In this document: one piece after another, positions 1 to 11,068 of the stretch
Position numbering within the stretch: the stretch's first letter is position 1
Layout of the letters: each line of letters begins with the position of its first letter
Assembly (NCBI GenBank): GCA_905221605.1
Contig: CAJNDS010001147.1
Span: forward strand, 779,982 to 843,981
DNA from: Symbiodinium natans
Lineage: Eukaryota > Sar > Dinophyceae > Suessiales > Symbiodiniaceae
Length of the DNA: 64,000 nt
Reading direction: 5' to 3'
Made by a program: the position numbers and the translations under genes
Notes under the pieces: model-generated
The model's database searches: none
The model's input: only the letters and a program-made list of their open reading frames with translations
Told to the model about the DNA's origin: nothing

Positions 1-1363
1 CATCTCGTCACCCCAACTCCCCCTCTTTCTCCCCCTCTTTCTGCTAATCACTCTGCTCTCAGCGGACCACTGCAGGCGCGCGACATCACACGACACTTTT
101 CAGAATGTGCTTCACCTCTCTGTTCCAGGTCGTCACGGTGGAGTGCACTGTCACTTGTTGGCAGCTCTTCATGTGAGGACCTGTCGTATGGAAACTGTAT
201 TCGAAAGACGGTGACTCACTGGGCAGTGGTCTGTAGCAACCACGCTGCGTTCTCATGTGCTCGGAGCTGGTTCAGGAGCCACGTGTAAACCTCGACCAAG
301 CGCCCCGCGTGGAGTACCTGCAGTCCCTGAGGCCTTAAGGTATATATATATATATAGAAGTGAGTTTTTGTTACAACGATCTCTTCGTTTTCTCTCATCT
401 CTTAGAAGCACCTCGGTTTGAAGGTGTCATCCTGGGGAGCCTTCCATCTTGGGCGCCCTGGCTGCTGCTTCCGAGCCAAGTCCAGAGGCCGGGGCGGGTT
501 CTGACAAACTGCAGCTTGAGTCCATTTTTTCGCATCCACTGTTGAATAAAACAGACCCTCCAGTGGGAGAAAAAAGCGTGCTGCCCTGTGCTTGCAGGCC
601 TACGTGGCAGCCATCCACTTGGAGGAGCACCACAAAAACGTGACATGACAGTTCGGACCCATCGAGCCAAAAAATGCATGACGAGTCGCCTAAGCCAAGG
701 CAAACTGGCCTTCGCATGTATGAGCTCAGGCTGTGCGTTGGCCAAATCCAGATGTCGAACGCCCATACAGCTTCAAGCAATCCTGGCAGGAGAATCCCTG
801 TGTGCCTGGTGAGGGCTTTCATTGATGCATGAGGATCTCCGGCTGACATACCTCTCTTAAGGTTCCGTCTGAAAAGTCCAGTCTGGCAGCTTGTATCAGC
901 TTAGATCAGCTTCTCAGCTTCTCCACAGACATCTCGCAGGGTTTTGTAGAGCAGTGGCGGCCCATTTCTGTCGCCGTCATTGACAAGGGAGATCGTCAAG
1001 TCACGTGCCGGAGCGAAACCAGGGCCTGGTGGCAATCCAAGCCGTCCAGGGGGCTTCAGACAGGCTCAGAGGTGAGTGGCGAGTTCATTTGCAGGCTAAG
1101 AGTGTGAGCGTATGTTACATCAGGTTCACATTGGGCCCTGGAGCGTTTCGCAACTTCAATATTCGACTTGTTCCATGAGCAGGCCGTTATCGTTGACGGT
1201 CGCCGAATTGATTTAATCAAGTGCAAAGGGATGATCCATGTTAAGCCTGACAGCAGCATGTGTTTTGTGAGCCTTCCGCAATTGACAGCATGGCGCCACT
1301 TGCTCTTATACGGCTTGCGGGCCAGTAGCACCCCAATAGCGAAGTGGTGAAGTCTGGGTGAAG
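1..1363. other. Unassigned single-copy sequence
   Basis: No gene is recognised here. Short open stretches exist on both strands but have no family motif. Two plus-strand readings look somewhat exon-like: around 917-1110 (containing DISQGFVEQWRPISVAV) and around 1140-1350 (containing FHEQAVIVDGRRIDLIKCKG). A (TA)n run lies at about 341-356. Either reading could be a diverged exon or chance. Confidence 0.4.
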
Positions 1364-1427
1364 CCTAAACCCTAAACCCTAAACCCTAAACCCTAAACCC
1401 TAAACCCTAAACCCTAAACCCTAAACC
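1364..1427. repeat. Interstitial telomere-type tract (CCCTAAA)n
   Basis: About nine uninterrupted copies of CCCTAAA lie in non-telomeric sequence. The motif is the plant/dinoflagellate-type telomere unit TTTAGGG read on the other strand. Similar tracts recur through the window, several inside introns. Confidence 0.95.
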
Positions 1428-2663
1428 GTTGTGACGAGTTGGCGACATGATCATCTCTGGGATCGATTTTGGGCAGTATGCATCCTCACCGGAGCTGCGA
1501 CAAGCGTTGCCCTGCCATGTGTGGAGCACAGTGACCTCAGGGACCTCCTGCTGTTTCTGTAGTGTAGTCCAAGCGCGGTTCTTCCTTCTTCAAACAGTTT
1601 TTTTATGTCCGTCATGGCAGGCCTCCGACAAAGAGGGATCCGAGTACTCCGAGACATTCCCCGCTAAGATGCCTCAAATGATTCCTGTATGTGTCGGCTG
1701 CTTTTCAGACACATTCTACTTCATGAAGGCAAAAAGACAACATGAGCCATTCTTTGTGGGGAATGTCTTCCGGAGAAGTGATTTTGTGGCCTTCGACGAC
1801 CAACACAGTTTGCCTGGCATCTCCAGACTTTCTTTTGCGTAGTCCAGCAGCTGCGCAAGGCAAGGGCTTGAGGCTTGGGTGGTTCTGACCTGCAAAAAGT
1901 CACATATGCTATGTTGCCAAAGTCTGTGACGTCCAAGCACTCGCGTTGGTGCGCGAGCATGCCTCCAAAGCCACATCTACATGGGCTTAAAGATCTGTAG
2001 CGGGGCAGCAGCCCAAGAAGAGAAGGATGCTTGACTCGTTGGCTTTGTGGGCGACTCGTCTGACTCAAGTTCCAGCACCCGATTTCTGGTGCTTTCTTTG
2101 ATCGAGCTGCCGACAAGTTTGACTGTTTGACAGCCTCCCCGAGTCCGCAGGTCGGATTCGACTCACAGGTGGTTGGGATGTGGGAAAGTCCATCCTGTGC
2201 GCGTTCTCAGATTCAGATTCCAAGCCGAAGGCTGAGCGTTCCCACACGAGCTTCGAAACAAGAGCTTGGGGTGCCGAGCTGTTCGCAGCCTTCTGTTTTG
2301 ACCCAGTGCAAGTCGGGAGTTACGCTTCGCCGAGTTAAGTTTAGATCAAGGCCGAGCAGAAAGTCAAGGCAATTGATCGGTAATCCACGGGGTTTTCGTT
2401 GTTTTTGCAGCACATGAGGCTCAGTTGCTACATGTGTGTGTATGCGTTTCTTTCTATGCCTTTCGCTGCAAGCCCCGGCCCCAGCCAGCTTCGTAGGAAA
2501 AAGATGTAGCAGCGTTAGTGAGCCTTACAGGGTTTAGTTTGCGAAGCTAAGGTTTTACGAGCAGACATTTCCGGAATGCAATGAAATTAGGAATCTCCCA
2601 CATCTTTGCCCGCAAGAGCGTAGATGCGTTCTTTGCACAGCAGGTGAGAAAAGGTTTAAGCAA
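1428..2663. other. Unassigned sequence between telomere-type tract and ATP-citrate lyase relic
   Basis: No recognisable gene. The longest plus-strand ORF (1447-1842, 131 aa) overlaps equally long minus-strand ORFs and has no family motif, so none is called. The 100 bases before 2664 contain no visible spliced-leader relic. Confidence 0.4.
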
Positions 2664-3345
2664 ATGTCCCGAGACATCCGCGAGCATGCAGGCAAGAGCC
2701 TTTTGGAGAGGTTCTTGCCCCAGGTTTCCAAAGGCAAGCACAAGATGGGATGTGCGGGCGTCCTCGTGACTCCGGCTCTGCTAGACAGCACCAGTGGAGA
2801 GACTTGGGACACCATCGTGAAGGAAAACTCATGGCTGCAGACGACCAAACTTGTGGCAAAGGTTGATGAGTTCAAGCATCGTGGCAAGGCGGGACGAACC
2901 GCCATGTGCAAGGAAGAACAGGTGGAGCATGTCACAGGTCAGCTCATTTCTTGATCGAGCCCTTTGTGCCTCACAGGCAGGAGCACTACATCACTACATC
3001 AGCATGCTCTCTGGTCGCTGCGATGTTGAAATCCTGTTCTAGCATCGATGTGGGCGATGTAGATGCAAAGGCAGAGAAGTTGCAACTCCCATTCGGCGAC
3101 AATCTGACGGAGGCGATCGTGACAGAGAAGCTGCTGAGCAAGATACCGGCTGCCACGAGGGAAACCATGGCATCCCTCGTCCTGAGCCGGGTTCTACACA
3201 GACCTGCATTTCGCGTACCTGGAGATCAAGTCCTTGATCTTGCTGGATGACAACACCATCATCCCCATCGATATGGCGCCCAAGATGAACGAGACTGCGG
3301 AAATCCTGCTGGATTGGTCGCCTCCGCTCGGCGAGGCTCTTTGGC
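2664..3345 (+). pseudogene. ATP-citrate lyase, broken 5' portion
   Basis: ATP-citrate lyase makes cytosolic acetyl-CoA and oxaloacetate from citrate, CoA and ATP. The reading starts MSRDIREHAGKSLLERFLP, matching the native N-terminus of the family (its ATP-grasp half). It continues through SWLQTTKLVAKVDEF and KHRGKAG, then LIEPFVPHRQE, then IDVGDVDAKAEKL, then FYTDLHFAYLEIKSL, then DDNTIIPIDMAPKMNETAE. These blocks occur in family order but in different frames, with shifts near 2948, 2995, 3042 and 3188 and small internal deletions. About 225 codons of a protein of roughly 1,100 residues (in fused forms) remain. No introns are seen although the nearby PGK gene has many, so a retroposed copy is possible. 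It cannot make a full enzyme as read. Family identification is firm; the mechanism of decay is inference. Confidence 0.85.
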
Positions 3346-3445
3346 TCTGTCGCGGAATCCGGGTACCGTTTAGTCCTGTTCAGTCACATACCGTTAGGAG
3401 CCTTTGTTCCAGGAACACCCAACAGAAACCCATCATCGTGCCATT

Positions 3446-3640
3446 CGAGGAAAGTTTCGAAGAGTTTCAAGGAGTTTCTTTTTTTGATTTTTTACTAAGG
3501 GTTTTACTAATAATTTCAAGTTAAAGGGGGCTTGAGGGTCGGGGAAGTTTCGAGGAAAGTTTCGAGGAGGTTCAAGGAGTTTCTTTGTTTTGATTTTTAC
3601 TAATGATTTCAAGTTACAGGGGGCTTGAGGGTGTGGGTTT
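3446..3640 (+). repeat. Two tandem copies of a ~105-bp segment
   Basis: Copy 1 starts near 3446 and copy 2 near 3551. Both run through a T-rich block (TTTGATTTTT), a shared TTTCAAGTTA segment and GGGGGCTTGAGGGT. They differ by small indels. Confidence 0.85.
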
Positions 3641-3710
3641 AGGGTTCAGGGTTCAGGGTTTAGGGTTTAGGGTTTAGGGTTTAGGGTTCAGGTTTAGGTT
3701 TAGGGTCAGG
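3636..3710. repeat. Degenerate (TTTAGGG)n tract
   Basis: Around ten TTTAGGG-like units, with TTCAGGG and GTTTAGG variants, lie upstream of the first PGK exon seen. Confidence 0.9.
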
Positions 3711-3912
3711 TAGTAGCATCCCAGGAACAAGCTATGGCTTCTAATGTCTAAAGCTCCGGCATCTGGCAAGTCGACTTCTCTACTGCAAGCGTATGGGAAA
3801 TAAGCGTAGTAGTAATAGTAGGAAACCAGTCGTAGTAGCAAGACAAACACAGTTGCAAGTTTGCACACTCCGGGAGCTAAGGGTAAATGCAGCTACGACG
3901 TTTGACTCGCAG

Positions 3913-4199
3913 GTGTGACCAAGGAGGAGGGCATCCCGGACGGTGCTTGAGCCGAATTGTTGCGGTGCACATGCTCAGCAGTAATCGCTTTGAGACTGCA
4001 TCTTGTCACTAGGAGACAACAGCACCCTTCATCTGGTACTCTTAAGCGGCCCCCCTGACCAATCCTTTACCACATCGTAAACCTGTCAAAGAGGTGATTG
4101 GGCAATTCACAGTCCAGAGGTGCCCGCACTGCTAACATGTCAATATTGCGTCATGCCTCACAGTGGAGAACAGAAGCACGCCTACCGGAATCAGCAGCG

Positions 4200-4265
<66 letters not shown>

Positions 4266-5949
4266 CAAGAAATATCAACAATGGCACTACCAAAAGGAAA
4301 AGAAATCAAAACAGAAACTAAGCCCACACGAATGAAGACCCTGAAAGCTGTGAGCCCCAGTGTATCACGGCCTTCTTCGTGTGCGAGGTGTGGACTTTCA
4401 GCTTCGGGTCGGAGTGTAGCATGTCTTGACCATCTCCACTGTGCTCCCGACACTTGCAAAGCATCAAGGCTTCATGGGCCTTGATTGTGGCCCCAAGTCC
4501 ATCGAGCTGAATGCCAAGGCCTGGGCGTCGGCGGGTTCATCAACTTACCACAAGCGTTAGACTTGCAGGGCCTCGGGATGAGGGTTAGCGGTTCCTGGCG
4601 ATCTGGCCAAGAGCCAACGGCATATTGTCTACTGTGGTGGCTCTTGATAGTGAACTTGCTTTGCATGCAGACATGAAGAGACGCCTCAAGCTGCTACGGT
4701 CGAGGGCAGTGGGATCATCGTCACTGAGGCCACTTCCAGTGGTACAGTGGTACAGTGGTACAGACGTATGAGGCTTTCAAGCTCCCGAAATCCCAAAGCC
4801 TCCTAAGCAACCCCTTGAATCCTTGAATCCAAGAGTTGAGGCTGTGGCAGAGTCCAAGACCATCATCTGGAACGGCCCGATGGGCGTGTTCGAGATGTCC
4901 AAGTTCGAGATCGGTATCCCTGCCGAAGACGTAGAAGCACGTGTGGCCTTCAGAGAAATGACTCATGACCCATGACTACCTAGCCTAACCTGACAATCTC
5001 GGTCAGCAGTAGTGGGCAGGGACACACTGTTGGGTGAAGGTCAAAGCTTCCTGAAAGGTTAATTCACACCTGCCTCTACTGATGGTTGTCGTAAGCAAAA
5101 GGCAGTAGCTGTTTCAGGATCATGGGGTGATGATCCGCTGATGTTTAACCGTAGCTGTTTATCTCAGTTCGTACGTAAACCCTAAACCCTAAACCCTAAA
5201 CCCTGAGGCACCAAGAAGCTCATGGACGCCGTGGTCGAGGCGACGGGTGCAGGCGTCATCACTGCCACCCGGCTGAGCTAACGAGGGGGGGGGGGTGTTT
5301 CTGCTTTTTGTTGGTCCTAATTTGTGGCAATGGGTTTAGGGTTCAGGGTTGAGGGGCTGCATCGTAGGAAGTGGTGGGAATGAAGGTGCTTATCGGTCAG
5401 AACTATGAACTGGGCTCTGCATGGTCTAGGGTTTGGGAGGAAAGACGATGGCACCATTCGAACCCGAACCGAAGACTTGGTCCACGAGACAGTCGAGAGG
5501 GGACCTTGAGCTCGCTGAAGTCTGCCTTCTAGTGGTAGTGTCCTGAGTGCTTGGTTGAGTAGTGTCCTGAGTGCTTGGTTGAGTAGTCCGGAGGCTTCTT
5601 ACACCTATGCTCCAGCCACATACCGAACTTGTACCTGTACACAGACGAACACCAGGTCATTGGCGGTGGTGACACCGCCGCCGCATGCAAAAAGTATGGC
5701 ACCGAGGACAAGGTGGGGGTGAATCAGATACTGGTAGGGTGCTCAGGTTCAAGTGTTTGCGGGGTGGGGTGTTGTTGCTGTTTTGGGGATTTTCGGGTAT
5801 AAGGCTTACAGCTGCTCCAAAACAGCTTGAGGACATTCTTTAGTCCCTGCCCCTAAACCCTAAACCCTAAACCCCCATGAAGCAGGTCACCCACTGCAGC
5901 ACTGGTGGCGGCGCCTCGCTTGAGCTCCTGGAGGGCAGAGAGCTGCCAG
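3913..5949 (+). CDS. Phosphoglycerate kinase, C-terminal third in six exons (partial gene)
   Basis: PGK transfers phosphate from 1,3-bisphosphoglycerate to ADP in glycolysis, and runs in reverse in the Calvin cycle. Six exons join in frame: 3913-3942 ([10 protein letters not shown]), 4469-4518 ([16 protein letters not shown]), 4841-4913 ([24 protein letters not shown]), 5208-5263 ([18 protein letters not shown]), 5656-5712 ([19 protein letters not shown]) and 5886-5949 ([22 protein letters not shown]). Together they give the whole nucleotide-binding C-terminal region, including the WNGPMGVFE and GGGD motifs, with no stop or frameshift. Donors after exons 1, 3 and 5 are GT; after exons 2, 4 and 6 they are GC. 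Every acceptor is AG followed by G. The N-terminal two thirds are not found upstream. The last few residues (usually a V-A-A-L-S stretch) are not found downstream, where the inverted repeat begins at 5989. Whether the locus is active is unknown; cytosolic and plastid forms cannot be told apart from this part. Confidence 0.9.
4201..4263 (+). repeat. (CAG)21 microsatellite
   Basis: Twenty-one perfect CAG triplets, preceded by CAGCAGCGA and followed by CAC, lie within the PGK intron between exons at 3942 and 4469. All frames through it are open (polyQ, polyA or polyS). Because it sits in an intron, a coding role is unlikely. Confidence 0.95.
5175..5205. repeat. CCCTAAA tract ending at a PGK acceptor
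   Basis: Four CCCTAAA units end two to three bases before the AG acceptor of the PGK exon that starts at 5208. The tract fills the place of a branch-point and polypyrimidine region. Confidence 0.9.
5537..5584 (+). repeat. 24-bp tandem duplication
   Basis: AGTGTCCTGAGTGCTTGG plus TTGAGT occurs twice in a row inside the PGK intron 5264-5655. It is a simple local duplication. Confidence 0.9.
5850..5877. repeat. CCCTAAA tract upstream of last PGK exon seen
   Basis: Three CCCTAAA units lie about ten bases before the acceptor of the exon that starts at 5886. Confidence 0.9.
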
Positions 5950-5954
5950 GCCCG

Positions 5955-5988
5955 AACCCTAGGGTTTAGGGTTTAGGGTTTAGGGTTT
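5955..5988. repeat. TTTAGGG tract at the left edge of the inverted repeat
   Basis: Four TTTAGGG units follow the GC donor of the last PGK exon and run directly into the AAATAAAT minisatellite that starts the left arm. Confidence 0.9.
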
Positions 5989-6055
5989 AAATAAATTTTT
6001 TCTTGATCCTAAATAAATTTTTTCTTGATCCTAAATAAATGTTTTTTTGATCCGC
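5989..6055 (+). repeat. AAATAAAT...GATCC minisatellite, three copies
   Basis: Three units of the form AAATAAAT, a T-run, then TTGATCC follow one another. The same minisatellite ends the right arm in inverse orientation (26525-26605) and reappears at 28709-28795. Confidence 0.9.
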
Positions 6056-6166
6056 ATCCCGCCCCTGAAGCCCACATTCGAGCCCTGCCAAATGGAAAAC
6101 CGGTCCGGACATCGACGCCCTACTTGCTGCAGCCTGGATCTTGGCCAAGGCCGCCTCCTGTGTTTG

Positions 6167-6212
6167 AGGTTTAGGGTTTAGGGTTTAGGGTTTAGGGTTT
6201 AGGGTTTAGGGT
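6167..6212. repeat. (TTTAGGG)n tract inside left arm
   Basis: Six to seven perfect units. The right-arm counterpart (26344-26411) has about nine, so the copy number has changed since the arms arose. Confidence 0.95.
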
Positions 6213-8197
6213 TCCGGTCCTTGCGCTAGTGCTTTCAGGGTACGGGATGTTGCGGAATAGGGGTTCAAAGTGTGGATGGGTTCTGTGAACACGTCAAGGT
6301 CTCTATGCCGGCAGTATTGTAGAGGCCGATGATTCGGACGTGTACCTTAGCTAAATGAATTAAGCTACAGCTACAGCGATACCGGACACTGACCCTAAAT
6401 TAAGCCCTAAACCCCTACCACCCCAACCTGAGCCTTTCGCCAAAGTCAAAGAGCCTCGGCACTCAGGACTTTAGCTGTGCTCCTGCAAAACAGAAAAATT
6501 TCGTTTTGTGCAAGACTCGAAAAGGCTGTTGGGCTTGGGGAGCTCCGACTTCGGGAACAGGACTTCGCTCCAACAAGGCATGCCATCACGCCATCTTGTT
6601 CAAGTGAGGTGCCTCTAGAGTGGGAAAGAACCGATGGAACAAGAAGTTTTGACTAATCAGCCCCGAAGAGGATTCGCATCAGGCAGTCGAGTTTGTGAGT
6701 CCAGACAGTGGAGCAAGCAGGAGTTCCCAACATCGTTTGGAATTCAATGCCCATGACCATGCCTCCTCCTGAGACAGCTCTGGCATGACGCTGTGAGCAG
6801 TGCCACAAACGCTTAGGGCAACTCCAAACCACAAAGTATCCATCTTTTGCTACTTGCGCGTTCTATGTGAAGGTTGGAGTCTATACAACCAGATGATTGC
6901 TGGCTTTTGCCTAGGGATGTTGAGTGCAAGAAAAAGATCCGAGACAATACGTGGATACCATCTACCCATCTGCTCGAGCCAGAGGCCCATATGTCGAAGC
7001 TGCTCTCCAAGCACACGACCCCAAGCATTTCCAGACCCTAAACACCAAATCATGCACCCAAAATTTGCACCCTGACATCCTAAGTGCCCAACCCCTCAAG
7101 CTCAAAAAACACAATGTAGACCAGCTGTGGCGGCTACAGCAACAGCAACAACAAATAGCACAACCACAACCACGTCAACCACGACGACGACCGCTGAAGG
7201 CTTCGGGCCCGCAAGCTTTCTTCTTGGATTGACGGTGATGCTATGACTGGCAAATGCGCGGAATACCCCTGGGCGAGCTTTCGTTTCAAATGATGCTTTG
7301 TGCGCCCACGGTGCACCCCTGCCCTGCTCTTGACAGCAGCGCGGGCCCCCTAAGATTACTTCGGGGAAAGCACGCGGCCCTCACGGTGAGGGTCGTAAGA
7401 TGGGCTAAAAGGCGAAGGGTTCAGCATCTTTGGTCTACTGGTAGCACTCAGAAACGGTACCCGCCAATTTTATCGTCACATATCATTCATGGCATAGACA
7501 CTTACAGACTTTATTATCGACACGTCTGCGCGAGTGCTTGACCTCTGCCCACGCCCGAATGTCGCTCATCCCCGCGATTACGCAGTTTAGGGATTACGGT
7601 AGGAAGAGCCTGAGAAGCTCTGAAGCGCAAGCCTTCCTTCCACACCCTTGCCGGCTTTGTTTAAGCGCACCTGATCTGATCCTGTTCGGGCTTTTAAGCC
7701 TGGCGGAGCCGATGGCTACTTCTGAAGTGGGCTCAGTCGAAACGACCTTGCAGCTTGAAATCTGGCTTGATTCGTGTCAGGACTTCGTCCGGGCTGGGTT
7801 TTGCGTGGAGCAGACGTTTCTTGTGACGTCGCCGCCTTGAGGCCCCAGAGGTTCTCTTGTTTTTTAGAAGAATTGGAGTTTGACACACTTAGCCTCTCCT
7901 GAGCTGTCTAGCTTCTCAAAGTTTCAGGTCCTGTCTTTTTGGCATGGTTCGAGGCTTAGGTTTAAGGCTTAAGGTGAACTGGTTGACGGTTTCGTCGCAC
8001 TGATTTAGGCTTTAGGGAAGGGTCTCTGGGCACGGAAGACCCGCGGACTCCTAGAGCACGAGCCCATGTGGCCAAATTAGCATCGAAACTGTCGTAGAGG
8101 AGCCTGGCTCCATTCGTGCTTGGATAGGCTGCGAGGCTGTGAGGGGCAAGTGTAAAGTTACACTTGGTTAAGGCTTTAGCCCATCCAAACAGCCGCA

Positions 8198-8491
8198 GTG
8201 GAAAATCGTCTGCCAGAGACTCTAGTATCCCTGAAGGACGGGCTAGTCCTTACACAGTACGCGGGGTCCGAAGATGATTTCAGAAATGTTCTGAGAAAAG
8301 TGGGATGTATAGACTTTCTGTCTTACTTTCAGGGTCTTGGAGTCTCTGGGTATCTTGCAAGTGCTTTTCCTACTCTTGAAAGGTCGCCGTGGTCCAGTCA
8401 CATGCAGCAACAACCTTGGATTTTGATACATTGCTTTGCGTCACGGCTAACGCGGCAAAGTCTTCTAGATACTTTACCACTCGAATGTTGA
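8198..8491 (+). other. Unrecognised 97-codon ORF, duplicated in both arms
   Basis: The reading starts MENRLPETLVSLKDGLV and contains SEDDFRNVLRKVGCIDFLSY. The right-arm copy (24124-24417, minus strand) is equally long with one visible residue change (Q to R). It resembles no family I know. Because the whole arm is duplicated, its persistence is weak evidence of coding. Confidence 0.2.
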
Positions 8492-9027
8492 GGCCTTTCT
8501 TTCGATGTCTTGGTTGTCATTCCTGATTTGGAGGCTGACGGTGCGAAGTCCAAATAGCCCCATTCGGACGGCGCGCGACAACTCCAAGATTGAACACAAA
8601 GCATCTGCACGCTAGACAGTTGAGGTGACGACGGCGGTCGAAGCAGCACAGGATGCTGCTCCAAAAGGAAGACGAAACCTGAGGGTTGAGGGTGGAGGGC
8701 TTACAGGCCTTCTCCGAAGCAGGATGAACAAAATCCCGACAAAATCGCTTTGATTTGACCCCTCGCTTCCTTGTTCGGCTCTCTGATCAACACACGAGGT
8801 TTTCAGCAAGAGAACAGTGGGATCAGGGAGACGGCAATCGAACTGCCTCGAAGCCCGAACCTTAAACCCATCATGATCCTCCTTAAGCGACTCGACCTCC
8901 CAACCTTCGCCTCAACTGTTGGACCTTGGACATCCCTTGCTCACACCCCAGAACCTGCAATGCACCTATCAAGTGATCTCTCACAATATCTGTACATGTA
9001 AAACACACACACACACACACACATACA

Positions 9028-9219
9028 TCACATACAGAGACAGAGACATGCGCAGGCCTTGTTGGCCTCTTCCGCCTCACGGAGCGCTCGCTCATGCTCC
9101 TGCCGGGCCTGTGTTGAAGATGGCGAGGCCAACAGCTGAACCATATGAGCCTTCTGAGCCCGAAAAGCCTTTAGAACCCAAAACTCTCTAAACTGGGCAG
9201 GGTTCCGGGTAAGCTCCAA
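9028..9219 (-). other. Unrecognised exon-like reading, duplicated at 23408-23599 (+)
   Basis: The minus-strand reading contains FRAQKAHMVQLLASPSS followed by a charged, helix-like stretch (QEHERALREAEEANKA). The right arm keeps the same reading on the plus strand. The downstream part runs into a CA/TG microsatellite. It could be an exon of a coiled-coil protein or chance. Confidence 0.25.
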
Positions 9220-9984
9220 ACCCTAACTCCCAAACTCAGGCCCGAAAGCCCTAAAAATGGTTTGGGCTTAGGGGATTGTTCTAGAGTAGGGGCCCAATTT
9301 GGCACCCTAAACTAGCTAGGCTATAACAGCGGCGCGTGAACAGCCCACAATTGAGAACGCTGGAATTGTTTCTACCCTGGTCGGGGCGCGGGTGGAAGGA
9401 GTTGGCGCTTAGGCGTTGGGGGTTTTGGGTTTAGGGTAGGACCGCAGCAGATGCGCGGCTTCCTGCACCAAGCACCAAATACATAGTTATCGCACCGTGG
9501 GTTCGCCTCGTCTAGGATCTCAACCAAGGTCCTCTGTGGAGATAGGCGAAAACACTACAGGCCTGAACACCACCTGAACATCCTTTCGAGCAACCTCTGT
9601 GTTATAAACCGGCTTGCCTCTACTTTTTAGGAATATTTCTTTTCCAATTTTTGAGGCCATCTAGGCCCGAAACCCTTTTCAACCCTAAACTCGAGGTACG
9701 TCTGTCGGCCTTCTTCGCCGCCTCCAGGGAGGTTTGCTCTTGAGCCTGCGGATCCAAGGGGCCGGCGCTTGGAATGTTTCCCTCGGAACCTTGGAGTTCA
9801 GGGGCTTACGGGCTTTAGAGCCTGCATTAGGGCTTAGGGCTTAAAGGGGCAATGAGTAGGTCCTTAGGATGTTTGATTTTGTTTTCTTCTTGGGTTTAAG
9901 AGACTTTGAATAAATACAAAAACAGAAGGTTTAAAAGGTCCAAGCTCGGCTCAGGTCTCTGGCTAGGGGATGTAGAAGGGGTCT

Positions 9985-10293
9985 TTGACTGAGTGTACAG
10001 GGCCCATCTGCGACGGATTGCAAAGGGACTTGTGGGGAAGAGGATGCCAGTGGCACCCAGTGGTGTTGCAAACGAATGCCGGATTGCCGGATGCTTTCCC
10101 GGCCGTGGCGTTTCGCATCAGAGACCAGGGATGCCCTTTCATGTGCGATTACCATGAAGATGCCAACAATACGGATTGCGTTGCTATTGTTGTCACTGAT
10201 GTTCTAGTCAGGTATGAAGATCGAAGAAACACCTGCCACGCCTCGCTGGCTTCCTTCGAGCGAACTTGCTTGAAATTGGCCTTCCAGGCATAG
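9985..10293 (+). other. Unrecognised ORF, shortened in the right arm
   Basis: Contains TECTGPICDGLQRDL, then AFRIRDQGCPFMCDYHED, then TDCVAIVVTDVLVRYEDR. In the right-arm copy (21876-22088, minus) an internal stretch is missing, joining RDL directly to AFRIRDQG in frame. No family is recognised. Confidence 0.2.
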
Positions 10294-11068
10294 GAAAAAT
10301 TAGGCCCGAAACTTAAAGCTACTATCCAGACATAACACCGGGCTGTAACGAGTCTGTCTGAATCATTGATGGGCCAGGAGAACAGGGTCTAAGAGAGAGG
10401 TAGATACAGAAGCGATGCGAACTAGAGTGGGTGTGAGGAAGTGGCTGAAACGCTGGGGTCCGTGATGAAGGCGAAAGGATGGGACTGGTGCACCGCCCCG
10501 AAATATACTGTGAATTTCGGCTTTTGGTAAAGGATGCATGCAAAGCCAAAAGGGCAAGGTATTGTATGGGCTTTTAGTACGCGTGCCAATGACAACTCCT
10601 TAAAGCGCACGCGAGATGGACTTTGCACTGTAGAAGAGTAAGCAACTTCTGGTAGGCATCCCGCCGAAACGGAAACTTGCAAAGCTGTGTCCCGAGCTAG
10701 GACTGCGTTTCAACTTCTGAACCTGATTCCCTTTGCCGTTTCTCGATGCGTTTTCGTCCCTGTGGACTCATCGTTGGGCCAAAAACAAAGCAATCCCAGC
10801 CTCCGGGGAGAACATGAGGCCCTGTCGGATATACAGGTCTTGAGGTGCTCCTTGTCCTCACTTCTTATTGCTACTGCCGCTGCTACTCCTACGCCTCTGC
10901 TACTGTGGATTGTTAGTGGCAAGTTCATTTGCTCCCAATATCAGCGAATTTCTTCAAAACGGACCTTGATTAGACGCCGCAACTTAGCCCTGCCCCCTCT
11001 ACAAAGGCTGCCTTGAGAATTGAAATTATGTGTCAATTCCTGTAGCCTTGCAGAGGGGCATGTGCGAC

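Larger units (their letters stand above)
3346..3912. other. Intergenic or intronic sequence with a 105-bp tandem duplication and a TTTAGGG tract
   Basis: No coding exon is recognised. Two copies of a roughly 105-bp segment, starting at about 3446 and 3551 (each with CGAGGAAAGTTTCG, a T-run and GGGGGCTTGAGGGT), lie head to tail. A degenerate (TTTAGGG)n tract occupies about 3636-3710. Part of this stretch may be intron of the PGK gene that follows. Confidence 0.7.

Noticed and set aside
1364-1427. True chromosome end
   Set aside because: The CCCTAAA tract is short and flanked by long unique sequence on both sides, as are all other tracts in the window.
2100-2130. A short ADKFD reading resembling an upstream PGK motif
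   Set aside because: Flanking residues do not fit PGK and it lies upstream of the ATP-citrate lyase relic; chance match.
4120-4335. PolyQ protein over the CAG tract
   Set aside because: The tract lies in an intron of the PGK gene and the flanking codons match no family.
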